DNA of 64,000 bases from Clostridium sp. UBA4548 (GCF_002387895.1 NZ_DGLI01000001.1:11705-75704); one strand, 5' to 3'; positions 51,995 through 61,426 are shown, counted from the first letter of the stretch. The notes: generated from the sequence alone by a model not told the origin. Program-made: numbers and translations.

Positions 51995-52792
51995 CTATTT
52001 CTTTGTAGAGATAAATAACCCTGTTTCCTTAGGAATATTTATGACTCCTTTTTTTTGTCTTATTCCTTCAAAATAGTCATAGAAATCAGTCAAATCGTTA
52101 TCAGTATAATGTGCTATAGTAATAGTAGATTTTAGCCAATCTACTAGATCTTGAGTTTCAGTGATAGCTAAGGAGTCTTCATGATCATATCTCTCAACTT
52201 CATCAAAATGCTTACTTAATAATTCCTTTCCATTTTGCAGATTGAAAGTAAAGTTTTCTGTAAAGGAATTTAATTTTGGATTAACCTTTTTAAAAGCATC
52301 TCTAAGAAATGGCCTCATACCCCCATTTCCATTTGTCGCTGAATAAAATTTGCCACCATTTTTAAGCACCCTGTTAACTTCAGATAAAGCTTTTGATAAA
52401 TCAGGCACATGATATAACATGTGATTTGCAATAACAACGTCAAAGCAATTATCAGGAAAGGGTATATTCTGAATGTCCACCTTTTGTGCTAACATATTAT
52501 TTCTACTAGAATACTTTTCCCAAACTACTTTTACCATGCCCTCTGAAAAGTCCGATAAAACTAAAGTACAATCTTCTGGTAACTTATGAATTCCCTTATC
52601 CCATTGAGCACCATTTCCACAGCCTAACTCTAATATGCGGCACCCCTTTGGAAACTCATATTTTTCAAAAAGCCAAGGAAAAAAACCTTGTTTATTTGTG
52701 CTGTATTTATCATGTAATTTGGTTCTTATTGATAGGTTACTACCATCTTTATATTGTTCTTTCACATTTTCTGCTTTGTTCATTACTGACAT
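51995..52792 (-). CDS. SAM-dependent methyltransferase
   Basis: Protein of 265 aa. CRILELGCGNGAQWDKG (motif I), LVLSDFSEGMVKVVWEK, VDIQNIPFPDNCFDVVIANH (motif II) and LYHVPDLSKALSEVNRVLKN. Methyltransf_11 type, similar to clostridial small-molecule methyltransferases. GGGGGG precedes the ATG. Confidence 0.92.
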   Translation of the reverse strand: MSVMNKAENVKEQYKDGSNLSIRTKLHDKYSTNKQGFFPWLFEKYEFPKGCRILELGCGNGAQWDKGIHKLPEDCTLVLSDFSEGMVKVVWEKYSSRNNMLAQKVDIQNIPFPDNCFDVVIANHMLYHVPDLSKALSEVNRVLKNGGKFYSATNGNGGMRPFLRDAFKKVNPKLNSFTENFTFNLQNGKELLSKHFDEVERYDHEDSLAITETQDLVDWLKSTITIAHYTDNDLTDFYDYFEGIRQKKGVINIPKETGLFISTKK

Positions 52793-52875
52793 AACTTTCC
52801 CCCCAATAATATAAAATTCGTAACATTTAACACTAATATATTTTCACTAAGAGGCTATTAATAATTTTTATTAAT

Positions 52876-53379
52876 TTATTGAAGTTCTTCAAACCCAACG
52901 CACTGCTTAGTGTTATTTAAATAGGCAATCCTATATTTTTTACCGGATTTTAATTTGCCATTTATGAAGAACTTTGGTTCATAGAGTTTTAAATCATAAA
53001 TAAATATGATATTACTACTTTTTGACTCTTGAACATTATAAATTGTGCCAACTGTGTATTGATAATTATTTTTCATTAAACTAGGAATATCTTTAACTGC
53101 TGGAACTACCATATAATAAATATAGAAAGGAATTGCAATAAAGTAGACCATAGATGCTAAGAAAGAAAAACTACATTTAAACAGCAAAGTAAATTTTGAT
53201 TGGACTTTATTATATACAAAATATCCAATACATCCGTTCGCATTCTTTGATATTTTGTAAAGTCTTAGATTCTTCCTGCCAAAGTAATAACATATTATTG
53301 AAGCTCCTGCTATAAGTACTATAACACTTAATAAAATTACAGTGTCAAAAACTACCATATATTTTAAATTAAACTCCAT
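52876..53379 (-). CDS. Membrane protein, unknown
   Basis: Protein of 167 aa with two helical hairpins (about 8-32 and 60-90) and a C-terminal soluble part (YTVGTIYNVQESKSSNIIF, GKLKSGKKYRIAYLNNTKQC). The start is the ATG at 53379, 9 nt after AAAGGA. Not recognised. Confidence 0.65.
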   Translation of the reverse strand: MEFNLKYMVVFDTVILLSVIVLIAGASIICYYFGRKNLRLYKISKNANGCIGYFVYNKVQSKFTLLFKCSFSFLASMVYFIAIPFYIYYMVVPAVKDIPSLMKNNYQYTVGTIYNVQESKSSNIIFIYDLKLYEPKFFINGKLKSGKKYRIAYLNNTKQCVGFEELQ

Positions 53380-53508
53380 CTGAATTTTTCCTTTCATAAA
53401 TTAAACTGTTTTGTTTTTTTATAACTTTAACCATAACTTAGTAAGAAACTCTAAAATTACGGTTATTTAAAAACCTTATACCACCATAAGTTTTTTTTAC
53501 ATACCTAT

Positions 53509-53751
53509 TTACATAAATAAAAACAATACAAACTTCGTTGTCATGGTTACTAAAAATATTGAGATACCTATTATTAGAATTTTAATACTTTTATTCTGAA
53601 CTAGTTTTTCACCATCATATAGTAAGTTATCGTCACTTATTTTTCTGTGTTCTTTTAGTGTTTTCTTAAATCTGAGAATTGCAATACCTATCATGGTAAG
53701 CCCTAATAGTTCTATAGCAAAAAATACAATATTAAATATGCTCCTAAGCAC
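53509..53751 (-). CDS. Small two-helix membrane protein
   Basis: Protein of 80 aa with helices at about 5-25 and 55-77 and a charged loop (KKTLKEHRKISDDN). GTG start 7 nt after GGAGG. Not recognised. Confidence 0.6.
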   Translation of the reverse strand: MLRSIFNIVFFAIELLGLTMIGIAILRFKKTLKEHRKISDDNLLYDGEKLVQNKSIKILIIGISIFLVTMTTKFVLFLFM

Positions 53752-53889
53752 TGCAGTTCCTCCTCGAATTTCTATTGTTTTTAACTTATCTTCTGGTTCT
53801 TAAACCTATAGTAAATGAACACCTTAAAAAGAAAGTGAAGTGAAAAAACTTCTGATTATCCTTATTTTATAGTTCTCATGTATCAAGAG

Positions 53890-54540
53890 TTATTTATTAA
53901 ATTTTAAGAGTAATATTTTTGGTACTTTGGAGCTATCATTAGAAAGTTGCGGCTCGCATAATAGTTTCAAATTAAATCCAACATTTATCATACAATTGAT
54001 TGTATTACTTAATGTCTTATGCCAAAAGGTAATTGGTTTCCCTAAATGTTCACTTAACATTTCTTGATATGGACCTTCATTAAAATAATCTTTTAATCCA
54101 AAACATGGATGCAAAATAGAAATTAAGAATTCACCACCTGGTTTTAATACACGATAAGCTTCTTTTATAGCAGCTTCAAGATTTTCTACTGCCATTAAGC
54201 ACATGGCTGATACCGCAAAATCAAATTTTTCATCTTCAATTCCTTCTAAAAAACAAGCATCTCTTACATAATATTCAATTTCGCTAGCCTGGTTTTGTTT
54301 TAATGCTTCATTGATTAAGTTTTCGCAATAGTCTACTCCTATTACTATAGCTCCTTTACTTGCAAATAATCTCGAATATCCACCTTCTCCACACCCTAAG
54401 TCAAGTATTCTTTTCCCTTTTATATCACCAAGAATTTTTAATGTCTCTGGTATTAATATATCTGTTCTAACTTGATTAATTTTTAAAGATTCTAACCATT
54501 CGTCTGAAGCATTGTCCCATTCATTTACAATATCGCTCAT
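53890..54540 (-). CDS. SAM-dependent methyltransferase
   Basis: Protein of 216 aa. GKRILDLGCGEGGYSRLFAS (motif I), VIGVDYCENLINEA, FDFAVSAMCLMAVENL (motif II), AYRVLKPGGEFLISILHPCF (motif III). The start is the ATG at 54540 after GGAGG. Fourth methyltransferase of the island. Confidence 0.92.
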   Translation of the reverse strand: MSDIVNEWDNASDEWLESLKINQVRTDILIPETLKILGDIKGKRILDLGCGEGGYSRLFASKGAIVIGVDYCENLINEALKQNQASEIEYYVRDACFLEGIEDEKFDFAVSAMCLMAVENLEAAIKEAYRVLKPGGEFLISILHPCFGLKDYFNEGPYQEMLSEHLGKPITFWHKTLSNTINCMINVGFNLKLLCEPQLSNDSSKVPKILLLKFNK

Positions 54541-54860
54541 CTGTTTTACCTCCACCGGTATAAATAATCTTTGCTATATAATACAATCTTTCTAGTGGCT
54601 AGGTCTTTTTAAAAGAAGTAGCCTTATTTCTGTTCATTTCTCATATTTTCCTCATAATTATCTCCCATAGTAAAATTTATTTCTTCGGTGCTTAGTTATT
54701 TATATACTTTTATATAATAAGAGATAATACATTCTTTTTGATTTATATATCTTTACAGACTTAGCTATGCAATAAATAGCTTATACTAATTATATAGCTA
54801 CCCATTAAATCTACAATAACTCTATAACTTGTTTTAAAGCATTTTTATGCAGCTTTTAAG

Positions 54861-54911
54861 TTTTCATGTGTTTTTTTATTCAATTTAAAGTTAAATGAAA
54901 AACACATGAAT
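54861..54911. other. Inverted repeat in long gap before merR
   Basis: Arms TTCATGTGTTTTT and AAAAACACATGAA enclose about 24 nt. In the 450 bp between 54541 and 54991 I see no gene, only AT-rich sequence and this repeat, which may terminate something lost or serve as a binding site. Confidence 0.4.
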
Positions 54912-54991
54912 CATGGAAAGCTATTAGTTACTTAATTCGAGTTATTTATACATTCAGTAATAATTGCTTAGAAATATAATTTCTTTAAGTG

Positions 54992-55022
54992 TTGACCCTC
55001 ACATGATGTCATAGTGTAATAT
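54992..55022 (+). promoter_or_regulatory. MerR-type promoter with 19-bp spacer
   Basis: -35 TTGACC (54992-54997), 19-bp spacer and -10 TATAAT-like TAATAT (55017-55022). The long spacer containing an imperfect dyad around ACATGATGT is the classic layout for MerR-family activators, which bind between the hexamers. It lies 90 bp before the merR gene, so autoactivation is likely. Confidence 0.7.
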
Positions 55023-55113
55023 AAAAATAGAGGTTTAAGATATAAGCTAAAACTCATGGCCGGCAGAGTATTAGTGATATTCTCAATTTAAAATCATACT
55101 TGGAGGTATTTCC

Positions 55114-56271
55114 ATGAGAACAGTAAAACAAATTTCAGATCTCACAGGAATAAGTGTGCGCATGCTGCATTACTATGATGAAATCGGATTATTAAAACCA
55201 AGCTCAGTTACAGAGGCAGGCTACAGACTTTATGACAATGAAGCTCTTGTAACCTTACAACAGATTTTATTTTTTAAAGAACTTGATATACCACTAAAGC
55301 AAGTTAAAGAAATTATGGATGGTCCCCATTTTGATAAAATGCAGGCTCTTAAAAATCAGAAAAAACTACTCCTTATAAAACGGAATAGATTAAATGATTT
55401 AGTAGAGCTTATAGATAAAACCTTAAAAGGAGAAAATACAATGAGCTTTAGAGAATTTGATATGAGAGAATATTATAATGTACTAGAGGAATTTAAGCAT
55501 GAAAATAGTGACAAAGTAATTAGTCAGTGGGGAAGTATAGATAAATTTGATGAAATCATTGAAACAATAAAATCTAAGGAAGCAAAGCTTGTCAACATGG
55601 CTTTGGAGGAATACGGAAGTATAGAAAAGTATACTGATGCTGTAAAGAAAAATTTGAATAATAGTGTGGTATTAACTAAAGCAGAACAAATTGATAAGTT
55701 TAAAAAGGATTTTCTTTATGACAATCACCCAAGGTTGAAAGAAATATATAAAACTCTTGTAGCTGACTTAAGTAAAGATCCTTCTTCAAAGGAAATTCAA
55801 CAAATTGCTAGTGAAATAACTAATACAGCTAAAAGGGATTATGAAGTTTTTAGAGCTGGCATGGGAGAAGATTATTGGTACACTATGGTACAACTTTTCT
55901 TAGTATTTCCTATGTGGATAGAAGAAGTTGATAGTAAATATGGTAGTGGAGCGTCTAACTATATTGGAAAAGCTTTAAAAGTTTATTTGGCCGATTATGA
56001 ACCTAAATTAGATAAGCTATATAAAAACCTTACAGCAGACTTAAGTAAAGACCCTTTGTCAAAGGAAGTTCAAGAAATTATTTCTCATATAGTTGCTGAG
56101 ACACAAAGGCAACATGAAGCCTTAAAAGTAGAGGTGGGAGAAAATTATTGGAGCTATCAAGCAGAGCAGTATTTATCAGAACCTATTTTAATTAAAGCAT
56201 TGGATAAGAAATATGGTGATGGTGCATCTAAATTTATTGGAGAAGCTCTAAAGTTTTATGCAAAAAAATAA
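55114..56271 (+). CDS. MerR-family regulator with duplicated TipAS-like domain
   Basis: Protein of 385 aa. The MerR helix-turn-helix is at about 1-70 (TVKQISDLTGISVRMLHYYD, GYRLYDNEAL), a dimerisation helix at about 78-110, a linker region to about 195, then two tandem copies of a TipAS-like antibiotic-recognition domain (about 205-292 and 298-383; shared DLSKDP-SKE and KYG-GAS---IG-AL). TipA/SkgA relatives carry one copy and are near 250-280 aa. It probably senses a drug-like ligand; no target gene other than itself is evident. GGAGG precedes the ATG. Confidence 0.92.
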   Translation: MRTVKQISDLTGISVRMLHYYDEIGLLKPSSVTEAGYRLYDNEALVTLQQILFFKELDIPLKQVKEIMDGPHFDKMQALKNQKKLLLIKRNRLNDLVELIDKTLKGENTMSFREFDMREYYNVLEEFKHENSDKVISQWGSIDKFDEIIETIKSKEAKLVNMALEEYGSIEKYTDAVKKNLNNSVVLTKAEQIDKFKKDFLYDNHPRLKEIYKTLVADLSKDPSSKEIQQIASEITNTAKRDYEVFRAGMGEDYWYTMVQLFLVFPMWIEEVDSKYGSGASNYIGKALKVYLADYEPKLDKLYKNLTADLSKDPLSKEVQEIISHIVAETQRQHEALKVEVGENYWSYQAEQYLSEPILIKALDKKYGDGASKFIGEALKFYAKK

Positions 56272-56333
56272 TAAGTAATGCTTATAAATGGCATATTAAA
56301 TAGTCAATAATAAACTAAAGTCCTATTTATCCT

Positions 56334-56388
56334 ATAGCTTCCAGTTCATATTTTTTCCTCTAAAAGGGCAATATCAGCTGGAAGCTAT
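56334..56388 (+). terminator. Inverted repeat after merR
   Basis: Arms ATAGCTTCCAG and CTGGAAGCTAT, 60 bp after the merR stop. Possible terminator, without strong T-run. Confidence 0.45.
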
Positions 56389-56424
56389 TCCTAGCCTAGG
56401 TACAAAATTTTACACAAAGAGAAA

Positions 56425-56469
56425 AAGAACATCCATAGATTTGATTTACACAAATCTATGGATGTTCTT
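56425..56469. terminator. Perfect 19-bp bidirectional terminator
   Basis: AAGAACATCCATAGATTTG and its exact complement with an 7-nt loop, A-rich before and TATTTTCCTATTTTTT after. Lies between the convergent merR gene and the gene at 56468 and touches the latter's stop codon. Confidence 0.85.
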
Positions 56470-57001
56470 ATTTTCCTATTTTTTTATTTTCAACCACCAA
56501 ACAAATACTAAAGAAAATCTCTATTATCATCATCATAGCTGCAAGAATATAGGGTTCAAAGTTTATACCAACTATAAGGGATAAAATTGGAACTAAAATA
56601 GCAAATGCAATATATGATTTAGACTTATATAGCCACCCATAGGGCAATAAATGTGCTCCAAAAATCATTGCTATTATCATTAACATTTTTTCAGGTAGTG
56701 TTGGATATATCCACATTGCAATTAACAGGTACAGCATTTGATTAGCAGAAAAAAGAATTCCCAAATTAGTTAAAGGATTTTTCTTGTTTTGAAAATCTAC
56801 CTTGATTAATTTAGATATTAAAAATGCTAAAGGCATTAACGGTGCTGTAAAACAAAATGTAAGTAGGTTCTTAGTAAGAATAGGTAATGATGTTACATGA
56901 AGAATAAGTACAGCACCCCAAATAATAATTGATGCTACTATGAAATGTAGTCCTTTCTTTTGCTTAATTGCACAATCCAAGCGTAATTCTTCTAAGTTCA
57001 T
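56468..57001 (-). CDS. Membrane protein, DUF7010-like (tentative)
   Basis: Protein of 177 aa with about six helices. The N-terminus NLEELRLDCAIKQKKGLHFI, followed by a helix and later HLLPYGWLYKSKSYIAFAIL, resembles a Firmicute membrane family annotated as DUF7010. The ribosome binding site is weak (AAAGAT). Function unknown. Confidence 0.65.
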   Translation of the reverse strand: MNLEELRLDCAIKQKKGLHFIVASIIIWGAVLILHVTSLPILTKNLLTFCFTAPLMPLAFLISKLIKVDFQNKKNPLTNLGILFSANQMLYLLIAMWIYPTLPEKMLMIIAMIFGAHLLPYGWLYKSKSYIAFAILVPILSLIVGINFEPYILAAMMMIIEIFFSICLVVENKKIGK

Positions 57002-57163
57002 AATTTATCTTTAGTGAGAGTGTACTGTAAGTACCAACCTCCCACTAAAATTCACCTCATTTCTTTTATACTTTTTTCTGTGTATAGCATATGAGCAACT
57101 TTGTTGTTAATTCGTCACCTTAAGAAAAGTACGTATTAATTCTTAATTATAATTATGGATGCT

Positions 57164-57187
57164 TTATAAGTTAATCCAGTATGGTTG
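57164..57187 (-). pseudogene. GNAT tail fossil
   Basis: Codons for QPYWINL-stop match the end QRYWINL-stop of the GNAT gene at 49659. Only these few codons survive. Confidence 0.45.
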
Positions 57188-57266
57188 AGTGCTGTGAGAT
57201 TGTCATTTGCAACTAATAAAATTGGGTCTTTCATTTTTTCTTTTTTCAACTATTAATGAAAATACT

Positions 57267-57776
57267 CTACTTAACTAGATTGTATCGTGCCATGATGTGC
57301 TCATCTTCATATTTACCATTCCTTATGATTGCATATTTTTTTGTTCCTTCTATTGCAAAACCTAAAGACTTGTACAAATTAATTGCTCTTTCATTGTCTA
57401 TAAATACTCCTAATTCCAATCTTACAAGCATCAGCCAATTATCTGCTAAATCAATAACTTTATTCAACAATGCTTTACCAATACCTTTACCTTGATAATC
57501 CTTACTAATAGTAATTCCAAGACTTCCAGAGTGTCTAACTCGTGGAGAATTATTTACAGTTAAACCTGCAATCCCAACTACTTTTTTTCCTCCATTTTCT
57601 TCAACCTCTGCAACAAATATATGCTGGTTATTTGTAAGTCCACTAATAAATGCTTGGGTTTTTGTTATCCTATCACTTGTTAATGACATTATATTTTCTC
57701 TTACTCCATCCATTGTACGAATTTCATGTATGGCCTCAGCATCCTCTAGTTTTATAGATCTTATATTAATATTCAC
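57267..57776 (-). CDS. GNAT acetyltransferase
   Basis: Protein of 169 aa. SGSLGITISKDYQGKGIGKAL is motif A and AINLYKSLGFAIEGTKKYAI motif B, and the N-terminus INIRSIKLEDAEAIHEIRTM is typical of the phosphinothricin/RimJ-like YhhY group. GTG start 6 nt after GGAGGGG. Substrate unknown. Confidence 0.92.
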   Translation of the reverse strand: MNINIRSIKLEDAEAIHEIRTMDGVRENIMSLTSDRITKTQAFISGLTNNQHIFVAEVEENGGKKVVGIAGLTVNNSPRVRHSGSLGITISKDYQGKGIGKALLNKVIDLADNWLMLVRLELGVFIDNERAINLYKSLGFAIEGTKKYAIIRNGKYEDEHIMARYNLVK

Positions 57777-57816
57777 TGTTATCCCCTCCTAAAACATATA
57801 ATAATGTTATTATTTT

Positions 57817-57969
57817 TCATTCTTTATTATTTGATTGTGTTATGCCAAGAACGATAAAGCAGCACCCTATAGGTATAAATACATAATTTTTACCTATAAT
57901 AGCAGCAATAAAAAATAAAATTGCTGATGATAAGTAAAGCATTCTCACTAATTTCTCTTTACTTTTCAT
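57817..57969 (-). CDS. 50-aa membrane protein
   Basis: Complete small ORF (ATG to TGA, 50 codons): basic N-terminus MKSKEKLVR, two hydrophobic segments (MLYLSSAILFFIAAIIG; YVFIPIGCCFIVLGI) and a polar tail. GGGG lies 9 nt before the ATG. It sits between the GNAT gene and the esterase gene. Function unknown. Confidence 0.6.
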   Translation of the reverse strand: MKSKEKLVRMLYLSSAILFFIAAIIGKNYVFIPIGCCFIVLGITQSNNKE

Positions 57970-58098
57970 AAATTATTTCCCCTATTTCTCACTAAGTTAG
58001 TACCACTAGGATTTCCTATAGCACCAAAATCTAAGTTACAATTTATACAAATGGTTGTGTAATAGTTATTTTTACAAACTTTTAATAACATCATATTT

Positions 58099-59343
58099 TT
58101 ATTTATTTCCAACAAGGTAAACTAGCCCTTTTGCCAAGGTTTCTCCCCAACTTAAATAATCATGTCCTCCTTTAAACTCTGAGTATTCAACCTGATACCC
58201 CTTAGAAAGAAGTACATCTTTCATTATAACGTTGGGTTTTATCATCCTATTTCCTTCAAGGATTCCTACTTCTAAGTAAAACTTTAAGTTCAGCTTTTCT
58301 TTTTCTTTAAATAAATTACTAATCCAAGTTTCCTGAAACTCTTCTTTTGAATTCACATTTTCAGGAGTCCATCCAGGACACCACCAAAAGGATCCTGATT
58401 GGGATAAAACATTACCAAATACCTCTGATTTCATTACACCTAAGTAAGTAGCAGCTAATCCTCCTAAGCTAAGACCACCTATTATAGAGTCCTCTGGCTT
58501 GTGTGAAACATTATATCTTTCTCTAACATATGGAACTATTTCCTCAGCTACAAAACTAGTAAAATTCTTATTACATGACAGCATCTCAAATCTATTGTCC
58601 TTACTTTCTATAAAAACTGCTACTATAGGTGCTATTTGTTTTTCATAAATCAGATTGTCCAATAATGAAGGGGTTAAAAGCCCATGAACGTATTCAAAGC
58701 CATCACTTAAAACTAGCATCTTATAGGGTTCTTCTTCTTTTGAATATCCTACAGGAGTATAAATCCACACTCTATACTCATCATTTAAAATCTTACTTTT
58801 ATATCTAAACATTTCTAAGTTTCCATTAGGGGTATCTTCCCTTTTCACAGACCACACCTTAGGCTCTGCTTTAGGAAGTTCAACCATATTGCATATCCAA
58901 GGCTGTGAATCTAAAGTTTCTTCATCCTTTGGAACTAAAACCTTTTGCTTTGCTAATGGATCAATTCTTATACATTCTTCATTTCTTTTTTGCCAATCTT
59001 CATTTAAAGGGTCATTTACAGTTAAAAAGTACCTAAATCTTAAATCATTTCTTACTTTAAAGGTCTTATACCAAATATCAGTATCTAGAATCCTATCCAT
59101 TTTATTTTTTTCGTAATCTAGTCCTACGCAGCCATCAAGGACCACAACATTTTCAACGTCCTTGTCCCCTTCATATAAAAACGTAATTAGTACATCATCT
59201 GTATCTCCCTTGATTTCTTCAATAATTGGGGTATTATTTTCTTTGATTTCTTTCCAAAATTCATCTATGGCCTTTTCATTTCCTTCTAGAATACTTCTTT
59301 TTAGCTTATTAATTTTTTCACTCTCAAAATTCACATCATTCAC
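58099..59343 (-). CDS. Enterochelin esterase-like alpha/beta hydrolase
   Basis: Protein of 414 aa. The N-terminal domain (about 30-160) resembles the Fes N-terminal beta-sandwich (VLITFLYEGDKDVENVVVLD, FRYFLTVNDPLN). The C-terminal esterase domain (about 175-410) has RVWIYTPVGYS, nucleophile SIIGGLSLGGLAATYLG and histidine in EFKGGHDYLSWG. Fes relatives hydrolyse trilactone siderophores in the cytoplasm. Without iron-uptake genes nearby, the substrate is uncertain. GTG start 7 nt after GGGG. Confidence 0.88.
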   Translation of the reverse strand: MNDVNFESEKINKLKRSILEGNEKAIDEFWKEIKENNTPIIEEIKGDTDDVLITFLYEGDKDVENVVVLDGCVGLDYEKNKMDRILDTDIWYKTFKVRNDLRFRYFLTVNDPLNEDWQKRNEECIRIDPLAKQKVLVPKDEETLDSQPWICNMVELPKAEPKVWSVKREDTPNGNLEMFRYKSKILNDEYRVWIYTPVGYSKEEEPYKMLVLSDGFEYVHGLLTPSLLDNLIYEKQIAPIVAVFIESKDNRFEMLSCNKNFTSFVAEEIVPYVRERYNVSHKPEDSIIGGLSLGGLAATYLGVMKSEVFGNVLSQSGSFWWCPGWTPENVNSKEEFQETWISNLFKEKEKLNLKFYLEVGILEGNRMIKPNVIMKDVLLSKGYQVEYSEFKGGHDYLSWGETLAKGLVYLVGNK

Positions 59344-59589
59344 AATAAATCCCCTACCTCTTTTAAACGTATTTTTATAAATGTTAGATAAAATATTATA
59401 ATTTACTCATAGATTTTTTAATTGCCTTTGTTATCTTTTCTGCACAAAAAATCATTGTTGAAACTATTGATATTCCCAATAAATATGCGCTTCCATCAAT
59501 TTTATTTCATGTTCGTTTTTATCCTCATAGTTTTTAAAATACAATATGATCATTTCATATAACCCTTTAGTAAATAATTTCATTATAAT

Positions 59590-59626
59590 TTATATTCTAC
59601 CATGTGATTAATGTAAAAATATACCT
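59590..59626 (-). promoter_or_regulatory. Dispersed promoter module, copy C
   Basis: Minus strand -35 TTTACA, 17-bp spacer TTAATCACATGGTAGAA, -10 TATAAA. Reads toward the esterase gene 250 bp away. Flank TAATGAAATTATTTACTAAAGG matches copy E. Confidence 0.7.
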
Positions 59627-59660
59627 ATAACCTTCGATTAATTGCACAAATCAAAAATAA

Positions 59661-59714
59661 AGACAGTTTACATCTAATACTTTAATTTAATTAAAGCTTT
59701 AGATGTAAACTGTC
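59661..59714 (-). terminator. Terminator half of module C
   Basis: Stem GACAGTTTACATCTAA / TTAGATGTAAACTGTC with inner CTTTAATT / AATTAAAG and TTTATTTTTG on the minus strand. The 225 bp from here to the stop of the gene at 59941 hold nothing I recognise. Confidence 0.8.
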
Positions 59715-59940
59715 CATAGGCTTCCTAAGTGAAAGCTCAATTTATTCAACATGAATAAAATTCATGCCCAAAAGGCCTTAAGGGAACCAGGGTAAGTTCA
59801 TGTATAAGTTAAATTTTATTTCTGTTTCCCTATAGGATTGAATTTATTTTAGTGATTAAATAATAATTATCCAAGCATTGATAGGTGCTATTTCCTTCAA
59901 TTATCCTATAGCAATTCTACTTCTGCCTTTACTATTATCT

Positions 59941-61425
59941 TTAATTATTAAGATTAATGTCTATTTTATACTTATCATCAATTTGGGGTTCTTCTATAAT
60001 AGGAAGTGCTATTTTGTATTTCTTATTTTTATCAATAGGAGGAAGTTTTACTGATACAATTCTCTCCTCCACATCTTCAAGTATGGCCATAGATCCATCC
60101 TGTTCTTGATCTATATCATTATAATTTTCATCTAGAATTTCCACAAAGTTAATCTTTCTAAAGGAATATGCCCCGCTGCCTTCCAGCTTGAAGGTAATTT
60201 TAGTTTCTTTGTCTGTTGCTTCAATATTTTTAATAAGAGCTGTGTTATTTTCTCCTACTTTTATTACCTTATTAACTAGGTTATCTAAGGTTTCAAATTC
60301 TCTTGCTTTATCAATGTTGTAAACGTGAGTAACCTTATCCCACCCATATCCTTCTGATTTTTCCTTTTCTGTTGCAGCTCTTACTTTTGTTACAACCTCC
60401 TGTGGAATGTTTAAATCAGTGCTACTAACTGTAGTTTGTAATATTTGATGTTTAATGCCATCTATCTCCTTAGTCTTATCTCCCCATTTCTTTAAAATAG
60501 GTACAACCCTTAATGATTTAACATTTGACAGGTCATTACGAATCTCTATCCTTGAATAATATTCCCAATCGCTAGCGTAACCACTGTCTCCGCTACTTTC
60601 TAATATCCTTCCCCTGTCATCTATAACAACAAAGTCATATATACCTATATCATAAAATTCACTTGTATTTAAATTATCAAAAACTCCTGAGTAATTTATT
60701 GTATTTCCTAAAGGACTTATAACCATCTTTTCAAGCTTTAAAGTGCTGCTTGGCAACTTAATGGTTTTATCCAGATTTATAACTTTAGATTTTGTGGCCT
60801 CATCCGCCTTTGAAACCTTAAACTTAAATTCCCACGGCCCTTCTACTTCGTTTATCCATCCAATATTTATTTTAACATCTACTTCCTTAGGTAGGTCCAT
60901 CTCCGAGATATTTGCATAGGATATGCTAATAAGTTTATTATCACCTATCTTTTTATCCCTCTCTCCATATGATCTTACGGATTTACCATTTAAATAAATG
61001 CCTCCCATACCTCCCATGCTTTCCCTAAGATTCTCCCCTTCAATTATTGAAGTAACTGCCATGGTGTTATCATCAATTACAATTTCAGCTATTGTAACTT
61101 TTATACCATTATTCTCCACAGTCTTGTACACACTAGTTGAAAACTGCTCATATTCATCAAAATGCTGACCCATGTAACCATACTTTACAAGTTTAAAAAC
61201 AGATTCCATTCCCGGAGTTGCTTTTACTAGTTCACGCCCCATAACCCCTACTGCTGTAGCTATAAATATTGCTGCTGTAGCTGCAATTGCTATGTTTTTA
61301 TATTTATTTCTAGAACTAACCTTTTTCTGCTTCTCCCTTCGTCCCCTTTCAATTCCTTTTTTAACTGCTAAATCTATACCCTCTGGTATTTTGATATCAT
61401 TTATTAAGCTATCTATATTCTCCAT
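59941..61425 (-). CDS. DUF4179 anti-sigma-like membrane protein
   Basis: Protein of 494 aa. The cytoplasmic N-terminus with ENIDSLINDIKIPEGIDLAV (sigma-binding), a membrane helix (about 45-62, IAIAATAAIFIATAVGV), then the DUF4179 domain (KATPGMESVFKLVKYG..QFSTSVYKTVENNGIKV) and further beta-rich extracellular part. The start is the ATG at 61425 after AGGAG; a GTG three codons earlier overlaps the sigma stop. It is the cognate regulator of the sigma factor just upstream. Confidence 0.92.
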   Translation of the reverse strand: MENIDSLINDIKIPEGIDLAVKKGIERGRREKQKKVSSRNKYKNIAIAATAAIFIATAVGVMGRELVKATPGMESVFKLVKYGYMGQHFDEYEQFSTSVYKTVENNGIKVTIAEIVIDDNTMAVTSIIEGENLRESMGGMGGIYLNGKSVRSYGERDKKIGDNKLISISYANISEMDLPKEVDVKINIGWINEVEGPWEFKFKVSKADEATKSKVINLDKTIKLPSSTLKLEKMVISPLGNTINYSGVFDNLNTSEFYDIGIYDFVVIDDRGRILESSGDSGYASDWEYYSRIEIRNDLSNVKSLRVVPILKKWGDKTKEIDGIKHQILQTTVSSTDLNIPQEVVTKVRAATEKEKSEGYGWDKVTHVYNIDKAREFETLDNLVNKVIKVGENNTALIKNIEATDKETKITFKLEGSGAYSFRKINFVEILDENYNDIDQEQDGSMAILEDVEERIVSVKLPPIDKNKKYKIALPIIEEPQIDDKYKIDINLNN

Positions 61426-61426
61426 A

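Noticed and set aside
5655..57969. Chromosomal integron
   Set aside because: No tyrosine integrase, no attI and no attC-type inverted core sites were found; the boundary repeats have promoter and terminator structure instead.
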